DNA of 64,000 nt from HGM04593 sp964512955 (GCA_964512955.1 CAZEKX010000002.1:1-64000), one strand, 5' to 3'. Positions 27,903 through 39,000 are shown, counted from the stretch's first letter. Notes: generated from the sequence alone by a model not told the origin. A program made the numbers and translations.

Positions 27903-28922
27903 ATGAATAACATATTTGTATATTGTGAATTTGATGGCAACCGTGTAGCAGAGGTCAGCCTTGAATTGTTGAGCAAGGGACGACAGTTGGCCGATACACT
28001 GGGTGTCTCGCTCGAAGCGGTAGCATTGGGAGTCAATCTCTCTTCGGTTCCGGCACAGGTCTATCCTTATGGAGTCGATGTGTTGCATCTGTTCGAAGAT
28101 GAACGTTTGTTACACTATACGACTTTACCACAAACTTCGGCTTTGTGTAAATTAATAGAAGAGGAGAAACCCCAAATATTTCTACTTGGTGCAACTGTTA
28201 TTGGTCGCGACCTTGCTCCTCGTATATCATCTACTCTGGAGAGTGGCTTGACTGCCGATTGTACAGCCTTGGAATTGGGTGATTTCGAAGATAAAAAGAG
28301 TGGAGAAAAGTTGGAAAATCTATTGTATTCTGTACGTCCTGCTTTTGGTGGAAATATTGTTGCTACAATTGTTAATCCGTATCATCGTCCTCAAATGGCA
28401 ACTGTACGTGAGGGTGTGATGTTCTTGAATAAGGTACGTCCCGAATCATACGAGGGCAATACTGTGCACCACGACGTCTCTAAATATGTGAGTGATACCG
28501 ATTTTATCGTCCGAATCTTGGAACGTCATGTAAAACCTCAAGAAAACAATCTTAAGAATGCTCCTATTGTGGTGGCAGGTGGCTATGGAATGGGTAGCAA
28601 AGAGAATTTCGATATGTTGCACTCATTGGCCCATCTGTTACATGGTGAGGTGGGAGCGACACGTGCGGCAATAGATGCAGGTTTCTCTACACACGATCGT
28701 CAGATAGGTCAGACAGGTCTAACAGTTCGCCCAAAGGTGTATATCGCTTGCGGAATTTCGGGACAGGTACAACATATCTCCGGAATGCAACAGAGTGGTA
28801 TAATAATATCAATAAATAGCGACCCCGATGCTCCAATTAATGCTATAGCCGATTATGTGATAACAGGCAGAGTAGAAGAGGTCGTTCCTAAACTAATAAC
28901 TTTTTATCAGCAGAAATCATGA
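27903..28922 (+). CDS. etfA: Electron transfer flavoprotein alpha subunit
   Basis: 339 residues from the ATG at 27903; an upstream in-frame start at 27879 would add eight residues with no support. The C-terminal FAD-binding half has the signature: PIVVAGGYGMGSKENF, GATRAAIDAGF, QIGQTGLTVRPKVYIACGISG and NSDPDAPINAIADYVITG. It pairs with EtfB to pass electrons from the dehydrogenase to the membrane quinone pool or ferredoxin. Its stop overlaps the next ATG by 4 bases, so the third gene is translationally coupled. Confidence 0.95.
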   Translation: MNNIFVYCEFDGNRVAEVSLELLSKGRQLADTLGVSLEAVALGVNLSSVPAQVYPYGVDVLHLFEDERLLHYTTLPQTSALCKLIEEEKPQIFLLGATVIGRDLAPRISSTLESGLTADCTALELGDFEDKKSGEKLENLLYSVRPAFGGNIVATIVNPYHRPQMATVREGVMFLNKVRPESYEGNTVHHDVSKYVSDTDFIVRILERHVKPQENNLKNAPIVVAGGYGMGSKENFDMLHSLAHLLHGEVGATRAAIDAGFSTHDRQIGQTGLTVRPKVYIACGISGQVQHISGMQQSGIIISINSDPDAPINAIADYVITGRVEEVVPKLITFYQQKS

Positions 28923-30625
28923 ACTATTATACCGATAATAAAATATTAAAGCACTATTTAGAGCATCCTTTGATGCGTCGTATAGTGGAGATGAAAGAGC
29001 ATGGCTACACCCAAGCAACCGAGTACGATTATGCTCCTATAGATTTTGAAGAGGCTATAGAGGGGTACGAGGGTATACTGAACCTGGTTGGTGAATTGTG
29101 TGCCGAATTTGTTGCTCCTAATGCCATGGAGATAGAGACTGCCGGTCCTACACTCGAAAACGGCAGAGTTAAATATGCTCCTGCTACAGAGCAGAACCTC
29201 GACCTGTTCCGTAAAGCAGGTCTCATGGGTATATCTCTGCCTCGTTGCTATGGCGGACTCAACTTCCCCATGACTATTTTTACTCTTATAGTGGATGTTA
29301 TGAGTCGTGCCGATGCTGCTTTTGGTAACCTTTGGTCTTTGCAGGATTGTGCCGAAACAATAAATAACTTTGGAAGTGAGGAACAACGGCAGAAATATCT
29401 GCCACGTGTTTGTGCCGGTGAAACCATGTCTATGGACCTTACGGAACCCGATGCCGGTAGCGACCTGCAGAGTGTTTGTCTGAAAGCAACATTCAGTGAA
29501 GAGGATAATTGTTGGTATCTCGACGGTGTTAAACGTTTTATCACTAATGGCGACAGTGATATTCACCTTGTTCTGGCACGTAGCGAAGAGGGTAGCGTTG
29601 ACGGTCGTGGTCTCTCACTCTTCTTGGTTAATAAAAGTTGTGGAAAGGTACATACACGTCGCATAGAAGATAAAATGGGTATTCATGGTTCTCCCACATG
29701 CGAAATTGTATTTAATCATGCTCCTGCCGAGTTGTGCGGTAGCCGTCGTATGGGTCTCATAAAATACGTGATGTCGCTTATGAACGGTGCTCGTTTGAGT
29801 ATTGCTACTCAAAGTGTAGGCTTGGCACAGGCAACATATAACGAGGCTGTGGAGTATGCCAATAGCAGAAAACAGTTTGGTAAGGAGATAGTAAACTTTC
29901 CTGCCGTATACGATATGTTGGGAACAATGAAAGCCCGCCTCGATGCAGCCCGAAGCCTGCTTTATGAAACATCGCGCAGTGTCGATATGACTTCACTTTT
30001 CAATGACATGGCTCGTGAGCGTTCGCTCACTCCCGAAGAGCGTACTGAATCGAAACTGTTTGCAAAGAAGGCCGATGCTCTGACTCCAATAGTTAAGGGT
30101 ATAGGTAGTGAAATCGCAAACCAAAATGCATACGATTGTGTACAGGTTCATGGCGGTTCGGGATATATGCGTGACTATGTTTGTGAACGTCTATATCGCG
30201 ATGCACGTATTACATCGATATACGAGGGTACAACGCAATTACAGGTTGTTGCAGCCATTCGTTATGCTACAGGCGGATACTACTCACAGTTGTTGGATGA
30301 GTATCTTTCGGTAAATATACCCGAAACTCTTAAGCCTTTGCATGCACGTATAGCGGCATTAGTAGAGATGTACAAAGTGTCTTTGACTTCTGTACAGGCA
30401 CTTGGCGATCAAGAAAGCCTCGACTTTCTTGCACGTCGTATATATGAGATGGCTTCGTATTGTATTATGGCATCACTGTTGCTGCTCGATGCTTCGGCAA
30501 ACGAGGAACTCTTTACCTCGTCTCTCAACCGTTTTGTGGCAATGTCAGAGGCTATAGTAACAGGACATGCTACATATATACGTAATTTCAACCCCCAAAT
30601 ATTGGAATACTATAAAAACAGATAA
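28919..30625 (+). CDS. Acyl-CoA dehydrogenase
   Basis: 568 residues, longer than the 380 of short-chain enzymes because of a C-terminal helical extension common in Bacteroidota. FAD/substrate motifs: SMDLTEPDAGSDLQSV, FITNGD, RKQFGKEI, QVHGGSGYMRDY and ARITSIYEGTTQLQ with the catalytic Glu position. It oxidises an acyl-CoA (or reduces an enoyl-CoA) and exchanges electrons with the co-encoded EtfBA. The chain length is unknown. The gene overlaps etfA by 4 bases and is followed after 2 bases by the SlyD-like gene, so the operon may extend into it. Confidence 0.92.
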   Translation: MNYYTDNKILKHYLEHPLMRRIVEMKEHGYTQATEYDYAPIDFEEAIEGYEGILNLVGELCAEFVAPNAMEIETAGPTLENGRVKYAPATEQNLDLFRKAGLMGISLPRCYGGLNFPMTIFTLIVDVMSRADAAFGNLWSLQDCAETINNFGSEEQRQKYLPRVCAGETMSMDLTEPDAGSDLQSVCLKATFSEEDNCWYLDGVKRFITNGDSDIHLVLARSEEGSVDGRGLSLFLVNKSCGKVHTRRIEDKMGIHGSPTCEIVFNHAPAELCGSRRMGLIKYVMSLMNGARLSIATQSVGLAQATYNEAVEYANSRKQFGKEIVNFPAVYDMLGTMKARLDAARSLLYETSRSVDMTSLFNDMARERSLTPEERTESKLFAKKADALTPIVKGIGSEIANQNAYDCVQVHGGSGYMRDYVCERLYRDARITSIYEGTTQLQVVAAIRYATGGYYSQLLDEYLSVNIPETLKPLHARIAALVEMYKVSLTSVQALGDQESLDFLARRIYEMASYCIMASLLLLDASANEELFTSSLNRFVAMSEAIVTGHATYIRNFNPQILEYYKNR

Positions 30626-30627
30626 TA

Positions 30628-31209
30628 ATGGATAATATTACAAACATGTATATGCGTGTAGCATATACATTGGTATCGCACAAAAACGGAGAGAGTGAAG
30701 AGGTAGAAAAGACAACACGCGAACAACCCTTCAGTTTTCTTACCGGTGTAGGTTATACTCTCGACGCTTTCGAAGATAATCTGAAAGATTTAAAGAAAGG
30801 TGATGAGTTCGATTTTACAATACCTTTTGCCGATGCTTACGGAGAATACGACCCCGATCATGTACAGGATTTCAATCGGGACGTGTTTACTATCGATGGT
30901 AAGTTCGACTCTGCACATATCTTTGAAGGTAATGTTGTTGAGATGATGCGTGCCGACGGTTCTCCTATTTTAGGTACAGTTAAAGAGGTAACTCCTTTTA
31001 AGGTTACAATGGATTTTAATCATCCTCTTGCCGGTTGCGATTTACAGTTCATGGGAATAATCGTAGAGTCCCGCCCTGCAAAAGAGTCGGAAATGAAAAA
31101 ATTCTATGACTCCTTGAAGGCATCTCAACAAGGTTGTGGTGGATGTAGCGGCTGTAACGGCGGTGGTTGTGGCGATGGTGGTTGTAACGACGGTTGTGGC
31201 TGTCATTGA
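30628..31209 (+). CDS. slyD: SlyD-like FKBP peptidyl-prolyl isomerase with Cys/Gly-rich metal tail
   Basis: 193 residues. An FKBP domain with the SlyD insert-in-flap layout occupies about 5-155 (VSHKNGE, LTGVGYTLDAFEDNL, IPFADAYGEYD, VDFNHPLAGCDLQF-like MDFNHPLAGCDLQFMG). The last about 25 residues are Gly/Cys repeats with seven Cys and a terminal His (GCGGCSGCN ... GCGCH). SlyD catalyses proline isomerisation and chaperones; its Cys/His tail binds nickel and other metals. Here the tail is unusually Cys-rich. ATG at 30628 is 2 bases after the dehydrogenase stop; a start at a later Met (MYMRV) is possible. Confidence 0.9.
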   Translation: MDNITNMYMRVAYTLVSHKNGESEEVEKTTREQPFSFLTGVGYTLDAFEDNLKDLKKGDEFDFTIPFADAYGEYDPDHVQDFNRDVFTIDGKFDSAHIFEGNVVEMMRADGSPILGTVKEVTPFKVTMDFNHPLAGCDLQFMGIIVESRPAKESEMKKFYDSLKASQQGCGGCSGCNGGGCGDGGCNDGCGCH

Positions 31210-31243
31210 TTTTGTAGATTACAAAGATAGAATCTGACATATT

Positions 31244-32317
31244 ATGAATAGTTTCGGTAGAATATTGCGACTCACCACCTTCGGAGAGTCGCATGGAGTT
31301 GCCATCGGGGGAGTTCTCGATGGCTATCCTTCGGGTATAGAGATAGACGAGGAGTTTGTTCGCAGCGAGATGCAACGTCGTCGTCCCGGTCAGAGTGCCG
31401 TTACCACCTCGCGAAATGAAGCCGACGAGGTGGAGTTTCTTTCCGGCATTTTCGAAGGTAAGTCTACCGGTACTCCCATTGCTTTTGTTATTCGTAATAC
31501 AAACAATCGTAGTAACGACTATGGTAATTTGCGAGACGCATATCGTCCTTCACATGCCGATTATGTCTATGATGTAAAATATGGCATACGCGACTATCGT
31601 GGAGGCGGTCGCTCTTCGGCACGCGAAACAGCAGTACGTGTTTGTGCCGGTGCTTTGGCAAAATTGGCCCTCGATAAAATTGGAATATCTGTTGTTGCCT
31701 ACACATCGCAAGTCGGTGATGTGGCTCTTGAACATAACTATGAAGGTTATGACCTTTCGTTGGTCGAGAGTAATCCTGTGCGTTGTCCCGACATGGCAAA
31801 GGCTGCTGAAATGGAACAACTGATTCTCGATGTCAAACGTTGTGGCGATACGGTTGGCGGTGTGGTCTCTTGTGTGGTTAAGGGTGTCCAGGCTGGGCTT
31901 GGCGAACCGCTTTATGATAAATTGTCGGCACGTTTGGCACACTCAATGCTATCAATAAATGCGGCTAAAGGCTTTGAGTATGGCAATGGCTTTGCTTCGG
32001 TGTGTGGTCGTGGCTCTTGTCAGAACGACATATTCTTGAAAGGAGAAAACGGTATAACCACTTCCACCAATAATAGTGGTGGAATTCAGGGTGGCATATC
32101 TAATGGACAAGATATCTATTTTCGTGTGGCATTCAAGCCTGTGGCTACAGTGCTTATGGAACAAGAGACTGTAACACGTTCAGGTGAAGAGACTACTGTT
32201 ACTGCACGCGGACGACATGACCCTTGTGTGGTGCCTCGTGCCGTTCCGGTGGTAGAGGCAATGACCGCACTCGCTATTCTCGATTTCTATCTTATAGATA
32301 GAACCACAAGGTTGTAA
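31244..32317 (+). CDS. aroC: Chorismate synthase
   Basis: 357 residues, standard length. MNSFGRILRLTTFGESHG is the canonical start; EMQRRRPGQSAVTTSR, YRGGGRSSARETAVRV and TSTNNSGGIQGGISNGQD are the FMN/EPSP-binding signatures. It converts 5-enolpyruvylshikimate-3-phosphate to chorismate, the last step of the shikimate pathway, using reduced FMN. It follows the SlyD-like gene by 34 bases. No other aro gene is visible. Confidence 0.97.
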   Translation: MNSFGRILRLTTFGESHGVAIGGVLDGYPSGIEIDEEFVRSEMQRRRPGQSAVTTSRNEADEVEFLSGIFEGKSTGTPIAFVIRNTNNRSNDYGNLRDAYRPSHADYVYDVKYGIRDYRGGGRSSARETAVRVCAGALAKLALDKIGISVVAYTSQVGDVALEHNYEGYDLSLVESNPVRCPDMAKAAEMEQLILDVKRCGDTVGGVVSCVVKGVQAGLGEPLYDKLSARLAHSMLSINAAKGFEYGNGFASVCGRGSCQNDIFLKGENGITTSTNNSGGIQGGISNGQDIYFRVAFKPVATVLMEQETVTRSGEETTVTARGRHDPCVVPRAVPVVEAMTALAILDFYLIDRTTRL

Positions 32318-32406
32318 ATCTTAGGTATACAGGATAAATAAACCTGTAAATCTTACTGCTTTTTCGGAATTATTAGATAACTTCGCGCAATTAAGCGAGA
32401 ATAACT

Positions 32407-34296
32407 ATGAATAAAACATCTGTAAATAGCACAGTTGCTAAATCTAAATCTCCGAAGAAGACACACAATTGGCAATTGCAATTTGTTGTTGCCTATTTTG
32501 TTGTGTTGTGGGTTTTGTTGTCGTTCTACGAGCAGTCTCAAATGGTTCGTATCGAGGCACAATCTCTCTTTCTGTTCGACGAGATTTTTTTTGATAATAT
32601 GATGAAATCGCCGGCAGGCTTGTTGGCGTATGCCGGTTGTTTCTTAACACAATTTTTGTATTATCCGGTATTGGGAGCGGCTATATTTGTTATGCTGCTT
32701 CTTCTGCTATTCTTCTTGGTTAAAAGAGTCTTTTCGATACCAAAAAAGTTCCTGTTATTGGCTCTTGTGCCATCGGTATTTATAGTTGCGTCGAATACCC
32801 AGTTCGGTTATCTTATTTACCACATCAAACATCCCGGTTGGTACTTTGTGACTGTAATAGGTGCCATTGTGGCACTACTGGCAATATGGCTCTATCGTAA
32901 ATTGTCATGGAAACTCTCTATTCCTTTTCTTTTGCTTTGGGTTTGTTTGGGTTTCCCGCTTTTTGGTGTCTTTGCACTATTCTCTGCTTTATGTATGGGT
33001 GCAATAAGCATTTCAGAATCTGTAAAGAAGGGGACAGGAATATCTTTTGCAAGTGTGTTGCCGTTTATTGTTGCTCTGTTGCTGGCTGTGGCAGTTCCTC
33101 TTTTCTATTACTATCAATATTCAACTGTTGCCATTGAAAATATTCATTTGTCGGGTCTGCCGGTATATCATCTGGCTGTTGGTTCCGAATCGTTCACACA
33201 TAGCCTTATACCATATTGGATTCCTTTTGTATTGTTATTCTTTTATATATTTTTCTTAGCAATATATTCAAATCGTATAAAGGTCGGTACAAGAAAGAAA
33301 AATGCCTTTTGTCTGTTGCTTGTGGCTGTTTTTATATTAGGTTTTCAGTATATGTACTGGTATAATAATACAAACTTTCGTATCGAAAATCAGCAGGACT
33401 GTGCCATGTGGAATGGCGAGTGGCGTTCTGTGGCAGATTATGCCCGTAACACCGAACTGCCTTCACGACAAATAGTCTTGAACAGAAATATTGCTTTACT
33501 TTATCTTGGTACTGCCGGTTCCGAAATGTTTACCTATCCCGATGGCAGTTCCGAAATAGATGCTCCCATGAATGTGCATCTTACTCATACAGGGGGAATG
33601 ATGTCCTATTATTGCTATGGAAGGTTTAACTTCTGCTATAGATGGTGTGTCGAGAATGCGGTTGAATATGGGTGGAAGGTTGAGTATCTTAAACACTCTG
33701 TTCGCAGTATGCTTTTGTCCGGTGAGTATACCGTCGCGGAACGTTACATAAATATATTAAAGCATACCCTGTTCCATAAATCGTGGGCAGAGCATTATGA
33801 GAAATTTCTGAATAAAAAAGAGATAATAGAGAAGGTTCCTGAATTCGCTATGCCATTGCAAATGGCGCATTTCCCCGATATGCTCGACGTAGATGACTCG
33901 TTTGTCGAGGTCTATCTGTTGAAAAATATCCCCTCTTATCTTTATACCGATACTCCACCGTTGTATGCCGAGGCTGCACTGATGTCTGTACTGACACGAA
34001 AAGACCGTAAACTCTTTTGGAATACACTTGTGGCTTATCTGTCGGGGCGTAATCAGGTACGTTTGCCCATTCACTATCAAGAGGCAATTGTGTTGTTCTC
34101 AAATCTGGATAGAAATGTAGATGCATCGCAAATACCAATAGACGAAGGAGTGCGTATGCGTTTCTCATCGTTCATGAAGAGAGCGAAGAGTTACAAGGGA
34201 ATGAAAGAGAAAGAGATTGCACACCATTTTAAAGATGATTTCGGTGATACATATTGGTATTTCTATTTCTTTGTACGTGATATAAAAAGTAATTAA
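32407..34296 (+). CDS. DUF6057-like integral membrane protein
   Basis: 629 residues. After a Lys-rich cytoplasmic start there are about ten membrane segments up to residue about 320, then a soluble C-terminal half of helical, TPR-like character (NILKHTLFHKSWAEHYEKF, YAEAALMSVLTRKDRKLFW). The layout matches the DUF6057 family, which in Bacteroidales lies next to a PD40 lipoprotein, as here (27 bases apart). Function is unknown. The pair may act together in the envelope. Confidence 0.7.
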   Translation: MNKTSVNSTVAKSKSPKKTHNWQLQFVVAYFVVLWVLLSFYEQSQMVRIEAQSLFLFDEIFFDNMMKSPAGLLAYAGCFLTQFLYYPVLGAAIFVMLLLLLFFLVKRVFSIPKKFLLLALVPSVFIVASNTQFGYLIYHIKHPGWYFVTVIGAIVALLAIWLYRKLSWKLSIPFLLLWVCLGFPLFGVFALFSALCMGAISISESVKKGTGISFASVLPFIVALLLAVAVPLFYYYQYSTVAIENIHLSGLPVYHLAVGSESFTHSLIPYWIPFVLLFFYIFFLAIYSNRIKVGTRKKNAFCLLLVAVFILGFQYMYWYNNTNFRIENQQDCAMWNGEWRSVADYARNTELPSRQIVLNRNIALLYLGTAGSEMFTYPDGSSEIDAPMNVHLTHTGGMMSYYCYGRFNFCYRWCVENAVEYGWKVEYLKHSVRSMLLSGEYTVAERYINILKHTLFHKSWAEHYEKFLNKKEIIEKVPEFAMPLQMAHFPDMLDVDDSFVEVYLLKNIPSYLYTDTPPLYAEAALMSVLTRKDRKLFWNTLVAYLSGRNQVRLPIHYQEAIVLFSNLDRNVDASQIPIDEGVRMRFSSFMKRAKSYKGMKEKEIAHHFKDDFGDTYWYFYFFVRDIKSN

Positions 34297-34323
34297 TATA
34301 GACAACGCATATCATACTGTTTT

Positions 34324-35826
34324 ATGAAAAAATCAATTAATTATCTGTTCGTGGTATCTGTATTGTGCATGGTAGCATGTACACCATCGTTGCCCGAAAA
34401 GTATACAACTATAGATAAGTTGCCTTCGGTTTACCCCGACTATACCAATGTAACAATACCTTGTAACATAGCCCCGCTTACCTTTAAAATAGATAATACA
34501 GCCGATAAGTTTGTTACACGTTTATCGTGTAACGACGTTCAGGTGGTTCTTGCCGGTGCCAATGTCCGTCCGTCGCAAAAAGAGTGGGAAAAGTTGCTTT
34601 CGGTTGCAACTGGTAAAGAGATAAATGTAGAGGTATATGCATGTGAAGGAGATAAATGGAACGCATATAAATCATTTTCATATTATGTCTCTCCCGACAC
34701 AATAGACCAATATATTTCGTACCGTCTAATTCAGCCCTCGTATGTGTGTTACGAAATGCTCTCCATAAATCAGCGTAATTTGTCGAATTACGACGAAGAT
34801 GTTATATATACCAATATCCTTGCGTCATCCGAGGATAAAGGGCAATGCATTAATTGTCATGCCTATAAAAATTATAGAACCGACAATATGCAGTTTCACA
34901 TGAGACAGCAAAACGGTGGAACACTATTTGTGCATAACGGTAATGCATTTAAACTGAATATGAATACCGACTCTACACTCTCGGCAGGTGTATATCCTGC
35001 ATTTAATCCTGTGTACGATGTTGTTGCATATTCGGTAAACAAAACAGGTCAGATATTCCACACTAAGCATCCCAATAAGGTTGAAGTTCAAGACCTTTAT
35101 AGCGATATAATACTTTATAACCCTGTGGCAAATGTTGTTACAAATGTGGTGAATGACAACGAAGATTTGGAGGTGTTCCCATGGTGGTCGCCCGATGGTC
35201 GTACACTCTATTATGGCTCCGCACATTTCGAAGTGTTGGATACTGCCAACGAACGAATGAAAGAGGAGGTGCTTCGCTATCGCGAAATAAAATACGATAT
35301 ATTACGTCGTTCATGGAATCCCGAAACATTCGTATTCGGTGAGGCCGATACAGTGTTTGCCGCAACAAAATTGGGTAAGAGCGCAACATTTCCACGTGTC
35401 TCTCCCGACGGTCGTTATCTGCTCTTTGCACTTGGTGAATATGGTTGCTTTCATGTTTGGCATCACGATGCAGACCTCTATCTGCAGGACCTGCAAACAG
35501 GTAAATATTGGCCATTGACCGAGGCGAATTCTCCACATGCCGAAAGTTATCATTCGTGGAGCAGTAATTCTCGTTGGATACTCTTCTCTAGCCGTCGCGA
35601 TGATACCAATTATACCCGTTTGTATATTGCTCATATATCTCCCGATGGCAAACCTTCAAAGGCATTTGTCTTGCCTCAGAAATCACCAAATTTCTATCCT
35701 CTTTTCGATAGGTCGTATAATGTTCCGGAATTTATGGTGGAGCCTGTGAGGTTTACTCCCCACTGTTTTGCGGAGATTGCTCGTGGCGAAGAGACCTCTG
35801 TTAAATATTCTGTTGACGGTATGTGA
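34324..35826 (+). CDS. PD40/TolB-like beta-propeller lipoprotein with a CxxCH haem c motif
   Basis: 500 residues. MKKSINYLFVVSVLCMVAC is a lipoprotein signal (Cys 19). An N-terminal domain of about 150 residues is followed by a cytochrome-like CINCH (175-179) and then beta-propeller repeats of PD40 type (FPWWSPDGRTLYYGS, FPRVSPDGRYLLFAL, YHSWSSNSRWILFSS). Similar proteins are sometimes named cytochrome c biosynthesis or TolB proteins. Whether haem is attached is unknown; a single CxxCH with a nearby Met/His axial ligand (HMRQQ) would allow it. It pairs with the DUF6057-like gene and ends before a strong terminator. Confidence 0.75.
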   Translation: MKKSINYLFVVSVLCMVACTPSLPEKYTTIDKLPSVYPDYTNVTIPCNIAPLTFKIDNTADKFVTRLSCNDVQVVLAGANVRPSQKEWEKLLSVATGKEINVEVYACEGDKWNAYKSFSYYVSPDTIDQYISYRLIQPSYVCYEMLSINQRNLSNYDEDVIYTNILASSEDKGQCINCHAYKNYRTDNMQFHMRQQNGGTLFVHNGNAFKLNMNTDSTLSAGVYPAFNPVYDVVAYSVNKTGQIFHTKHPNKVEVQDLYSDIILYNPVANVVTNVVNDNEDLEVFPWWSPDGRTLYYGSAHFEVLDTANERMKEEVLRYREIKYDILRRSWNPETFVFGEADTVFAATKLGKSATFPRVSPDGRYLLFALGEYGCFHVWHHDADLYLQDLQTGKYWPLTEANSPHAESYHSWSSNSRWILFSSRRDDTNYTRLYIAHISPDGKPSKAFVLPQKSPNFYPLFDRSYNVPEFMVEPVRFTPHCFAEIARGEETSVKYSVDGM

Positions 35827-35867
35827 AAATTATCATTTATATGTTAATTAGTTGTAAATATGTATTT

Positions 35868-35910
35868 AAATGGCTTTTCTGCATTTTTTGCGAAAAGCCA
35901 TTTCTTTTTT
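35868..35910 (+). terminator. Intrinsic terminator of the DUF6057/PD40 pair
   Basis: 12-base perfect arms (AAATGGCTTTTC/GAAAAGCCATTT) around a 12-base loop, followed by a C-interrupted run of T. It separates the PD40 transcript from the next operon's promoter. Confidence 0.85.
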
Positions 35911-35962
35911 AAGCCTTTTTTCGAAAAAAAAGTGTATATATCGATAAAATAATTCGTTTTTA

Positions 35963-35993
35963 TTTGAACATTTCCCGAAAAGCCTTATTTTTG
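35963..35993 (+). promoter_or_regulatory. Predicted promoter of the fasciclin/SusCD locus
   Basis: TTTG at 35963-35966, 19 bases, TATTTTTG at 35986-35993: the best promoter match in the window. The leader to the ATG at 36076 would be about 75 bases. No other clear promoter appears before the later genes of the six-gene run, so they may form one transcript. Confidence 0.7.
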
Positions 35994-36075
35994 CACATTA
36001 CATGGTCTCTATTTTAGAGGTTGTGTGTTGTTTTGTGTTGTAGAAAATTCTAAATTAATTATAAAATTTGTATTT

Positions 36076-39000
36076 ATGTTAAAACACCGTTTAAGTAAAT
36101 TTTGCAGTACAACGTTTGTAGCGTTGTCTTTGCTTTTTACCGGTAGTTTCATTATGTCGTGTCAGGATGCTTTTGATGAGTATTCATACGACGATGAGGA
36201 ACCCGGTTGGTTAGGTTCAAGCATTTATGCTTTCCTGCAAGACGAGACAGATAAGGGTGGGGAACATACTTATCGAAATTTCATGGCGATCATTGATCGT
36301 CTCGATATGAAAGATGTTCTCTCACGAACCGGTAGTAAAACCCTGTTTGTGGCAGATGATGCGGCTTTTGAGCGTTTCTATGCCAAGAATCGTTGGGGAG
36401 TAACATGTTTCGAAGATCTCACTGAGGTGCAAATGAAGTTGTTGCTCCGTAGTTCAATGCTCGACAATGCATATCTTCTCGATATGTTGTCGAACTCTTC
36501 AAACTTGACACCGGATGGTACTCCTGCCGAGGGAGCATGTCTGCGTCGTGAAACCTCAAGTACAATTGTCGATTCTGTTCCATTGTTTAAACCTGCCGAT
36601 CTTCCTCAATACAACAAGTATTGGGACCGTTTCCGTACCCGTGAAGATGGCGTGCGTGTGGCGTTAGATGGAACAAAACCAATGATGGTTCATTTCTTGA
36701 ATGACTATTTGAGGAATTATCAAATAACAAATGAAGATATGCAGATAATCTTCAATGGTCGTACACGTAAAGATGATGAAGCATTCATTTATCAGGATAA
36801 AGTACTTGCCAGTGGAATTGTATACGAGGGTTATTCCGACGATACAATGACTGTAATATGTAAAAACGGTTATGTATATCGTTTGGAGGATGTACTTGTA
36901 GCACCTTCCAATATGGCAGAGGAGTTGCGTAGTAATTCCGAAACCAAAATTTTCAGTCGCATTTTGGACCGTTTCTCAATACCTGTACACGACGGAAGAA
37001 CTGAGGGCGGTGTAGACGAAATGTACAATAGAATCTACAACTATGGTAATGAACCCGATAGTGTTTTCATGCTTCGTTATCTTAATGAGTCTACTGCTCA
37101 TACATTAGTAGGTGTTGATAATAGAAACTTGCCCATAACTACAATGGATGCGAGCAAGACATATAATTTCTTGCCATTCGATCCGGGATGGAATCAATTC
37201 CACGAGTCCGGAGCTGCTGCCGAGGTAGATATGGCTGCAATGTTTGTCCCGAAGGACGAATATATGTATAAATTCTTTGCTCCGGGTGGTTCCGGATATT
37301 CGCTTGTGGAGAGATTCGCTCCCGATGTAGAGATAACAGACGATATTTACTCTATAATGCCTGCGTTGGATAGTATTCCAAACGATATTATCGTTGCATT
37401 TGTTGAGAACCTCATGAATAACTCTTTTGTAGCCAGTGTGCCCTCTAAGTTCGACTTGATACAGAATGACAGCCATGAGGATTTAGGTGTAAAACCAAGT
37501 GATGTGGATTCATGCATTGTTGCAAATAACGGTGTAATATATATATTAAATAATGTGTTTGGTCCTGCAAAATATCGCTCGGTGTCGGCACCGCCTCTCA
37601 TTCTTGACAATATGTCTGTAATGCAGCACCTCATAAGTCAGGAAAAGTACGACTCCTATCTCTTGGCTATGGATGCAGAGTATAGTTTTATTGTGCCCGA
37701 TAACGATTATTTTGTTTATTACGATCCTGCTACATTAAAAACGGACGATCCCACAATGTATACTTATCACTACGATAAGAAATATAAAGGTGCAACAGCA
37801 AGTTCCGATGCGAAGATGTGGTACAAAAAATCTAAATTTAAGGTAGAAAATAATAATTATGTAATAGAAGAGGATTCTGTTGGTGAAGGCACCGGTATAA
37901 GTTCTTCCATAGCACGTGAGTTATTGGACAACCTTATTATAATAGGTGCAATTGAGGACTCTGTAACAAAGAACCAGTACCATAGAACAAAAGGTTACTC
38001 TACAATTAAATGTGTAAAAGAGAATGGTTCAATAACATTCTATGGTGGAGAACAATTGGAACTGGGACGTAGAGTCGACACAAAAGAGTCTTACGGACAA
38101 GATAATGGTGTAACATATTGTACATACTCATTGGATGGAACAAATCCGTCAGGTATCCCTACACCTGCGACAAAATCGGTATATGCAAGAATGAAAGATG
38201 TTGCAAATTATTCCGAATTCTATAAATTATGTTCAGGTCCTGCCGGTGGTTGGTCTTCATTTATAGGAAAGGTTTATCCCGATGTTACTGAAGAAGATGC
38301 ACAACTCGATTCAATAAGAGCATACTCTATATTTGCATCGGCAGAAAGCAGTGCAGAGGTACCTCTCGATTTTGCAGTGCCTTTCTTTAGTACATATCAC
38401 TATTCTGTATATGTTCCTACAAATGATGCAATTAAAGAATTGCATAAGAAAGGTTTGCCTACATGGAACGATGCTTTGGCAGAGGCTAACGCAGGTAACA
38501 TTGCAAGAGCGGCAACTATGATGCGTCAGATAAACAATTATGTTCGATATCACTTCCAGGATAATTCAATATTTGTCGATAAAGAATCTTTCTCCTTCGA
38601 GAATGCCGGTGTGAAATCTTCCTATGCTAACTTCGAAACCGCATCTATCAATTTCAATACAGGTCGTTTCTTGGAATTGCGTGTAGAGAGTGCTACAAAT
38701 CCGCAAACCGGTCTTGAAACAATCTCATTGCGCGACGATGCAGGAAACACTGTTTATGTCATGAATGAGGCTGGTAAAGAGGGTATTACATGGAATGTGA
38801 TGGCACGTGATTTGCTATTGAGCAGTAGTAGTGAGCAACCTCAAAATGCAACTGCTATCTCCACATCTTCATTTGCTGCAATACATCAAATAGATAAGGC
38901 ATTGTTGTCAAATTCTTATATGGGATATGACGGCAACTTCTTACGTTATGCTGCTGATGGAGAACTTGTAGATACTATGACTGTTGCAAATGCTCCCGTA

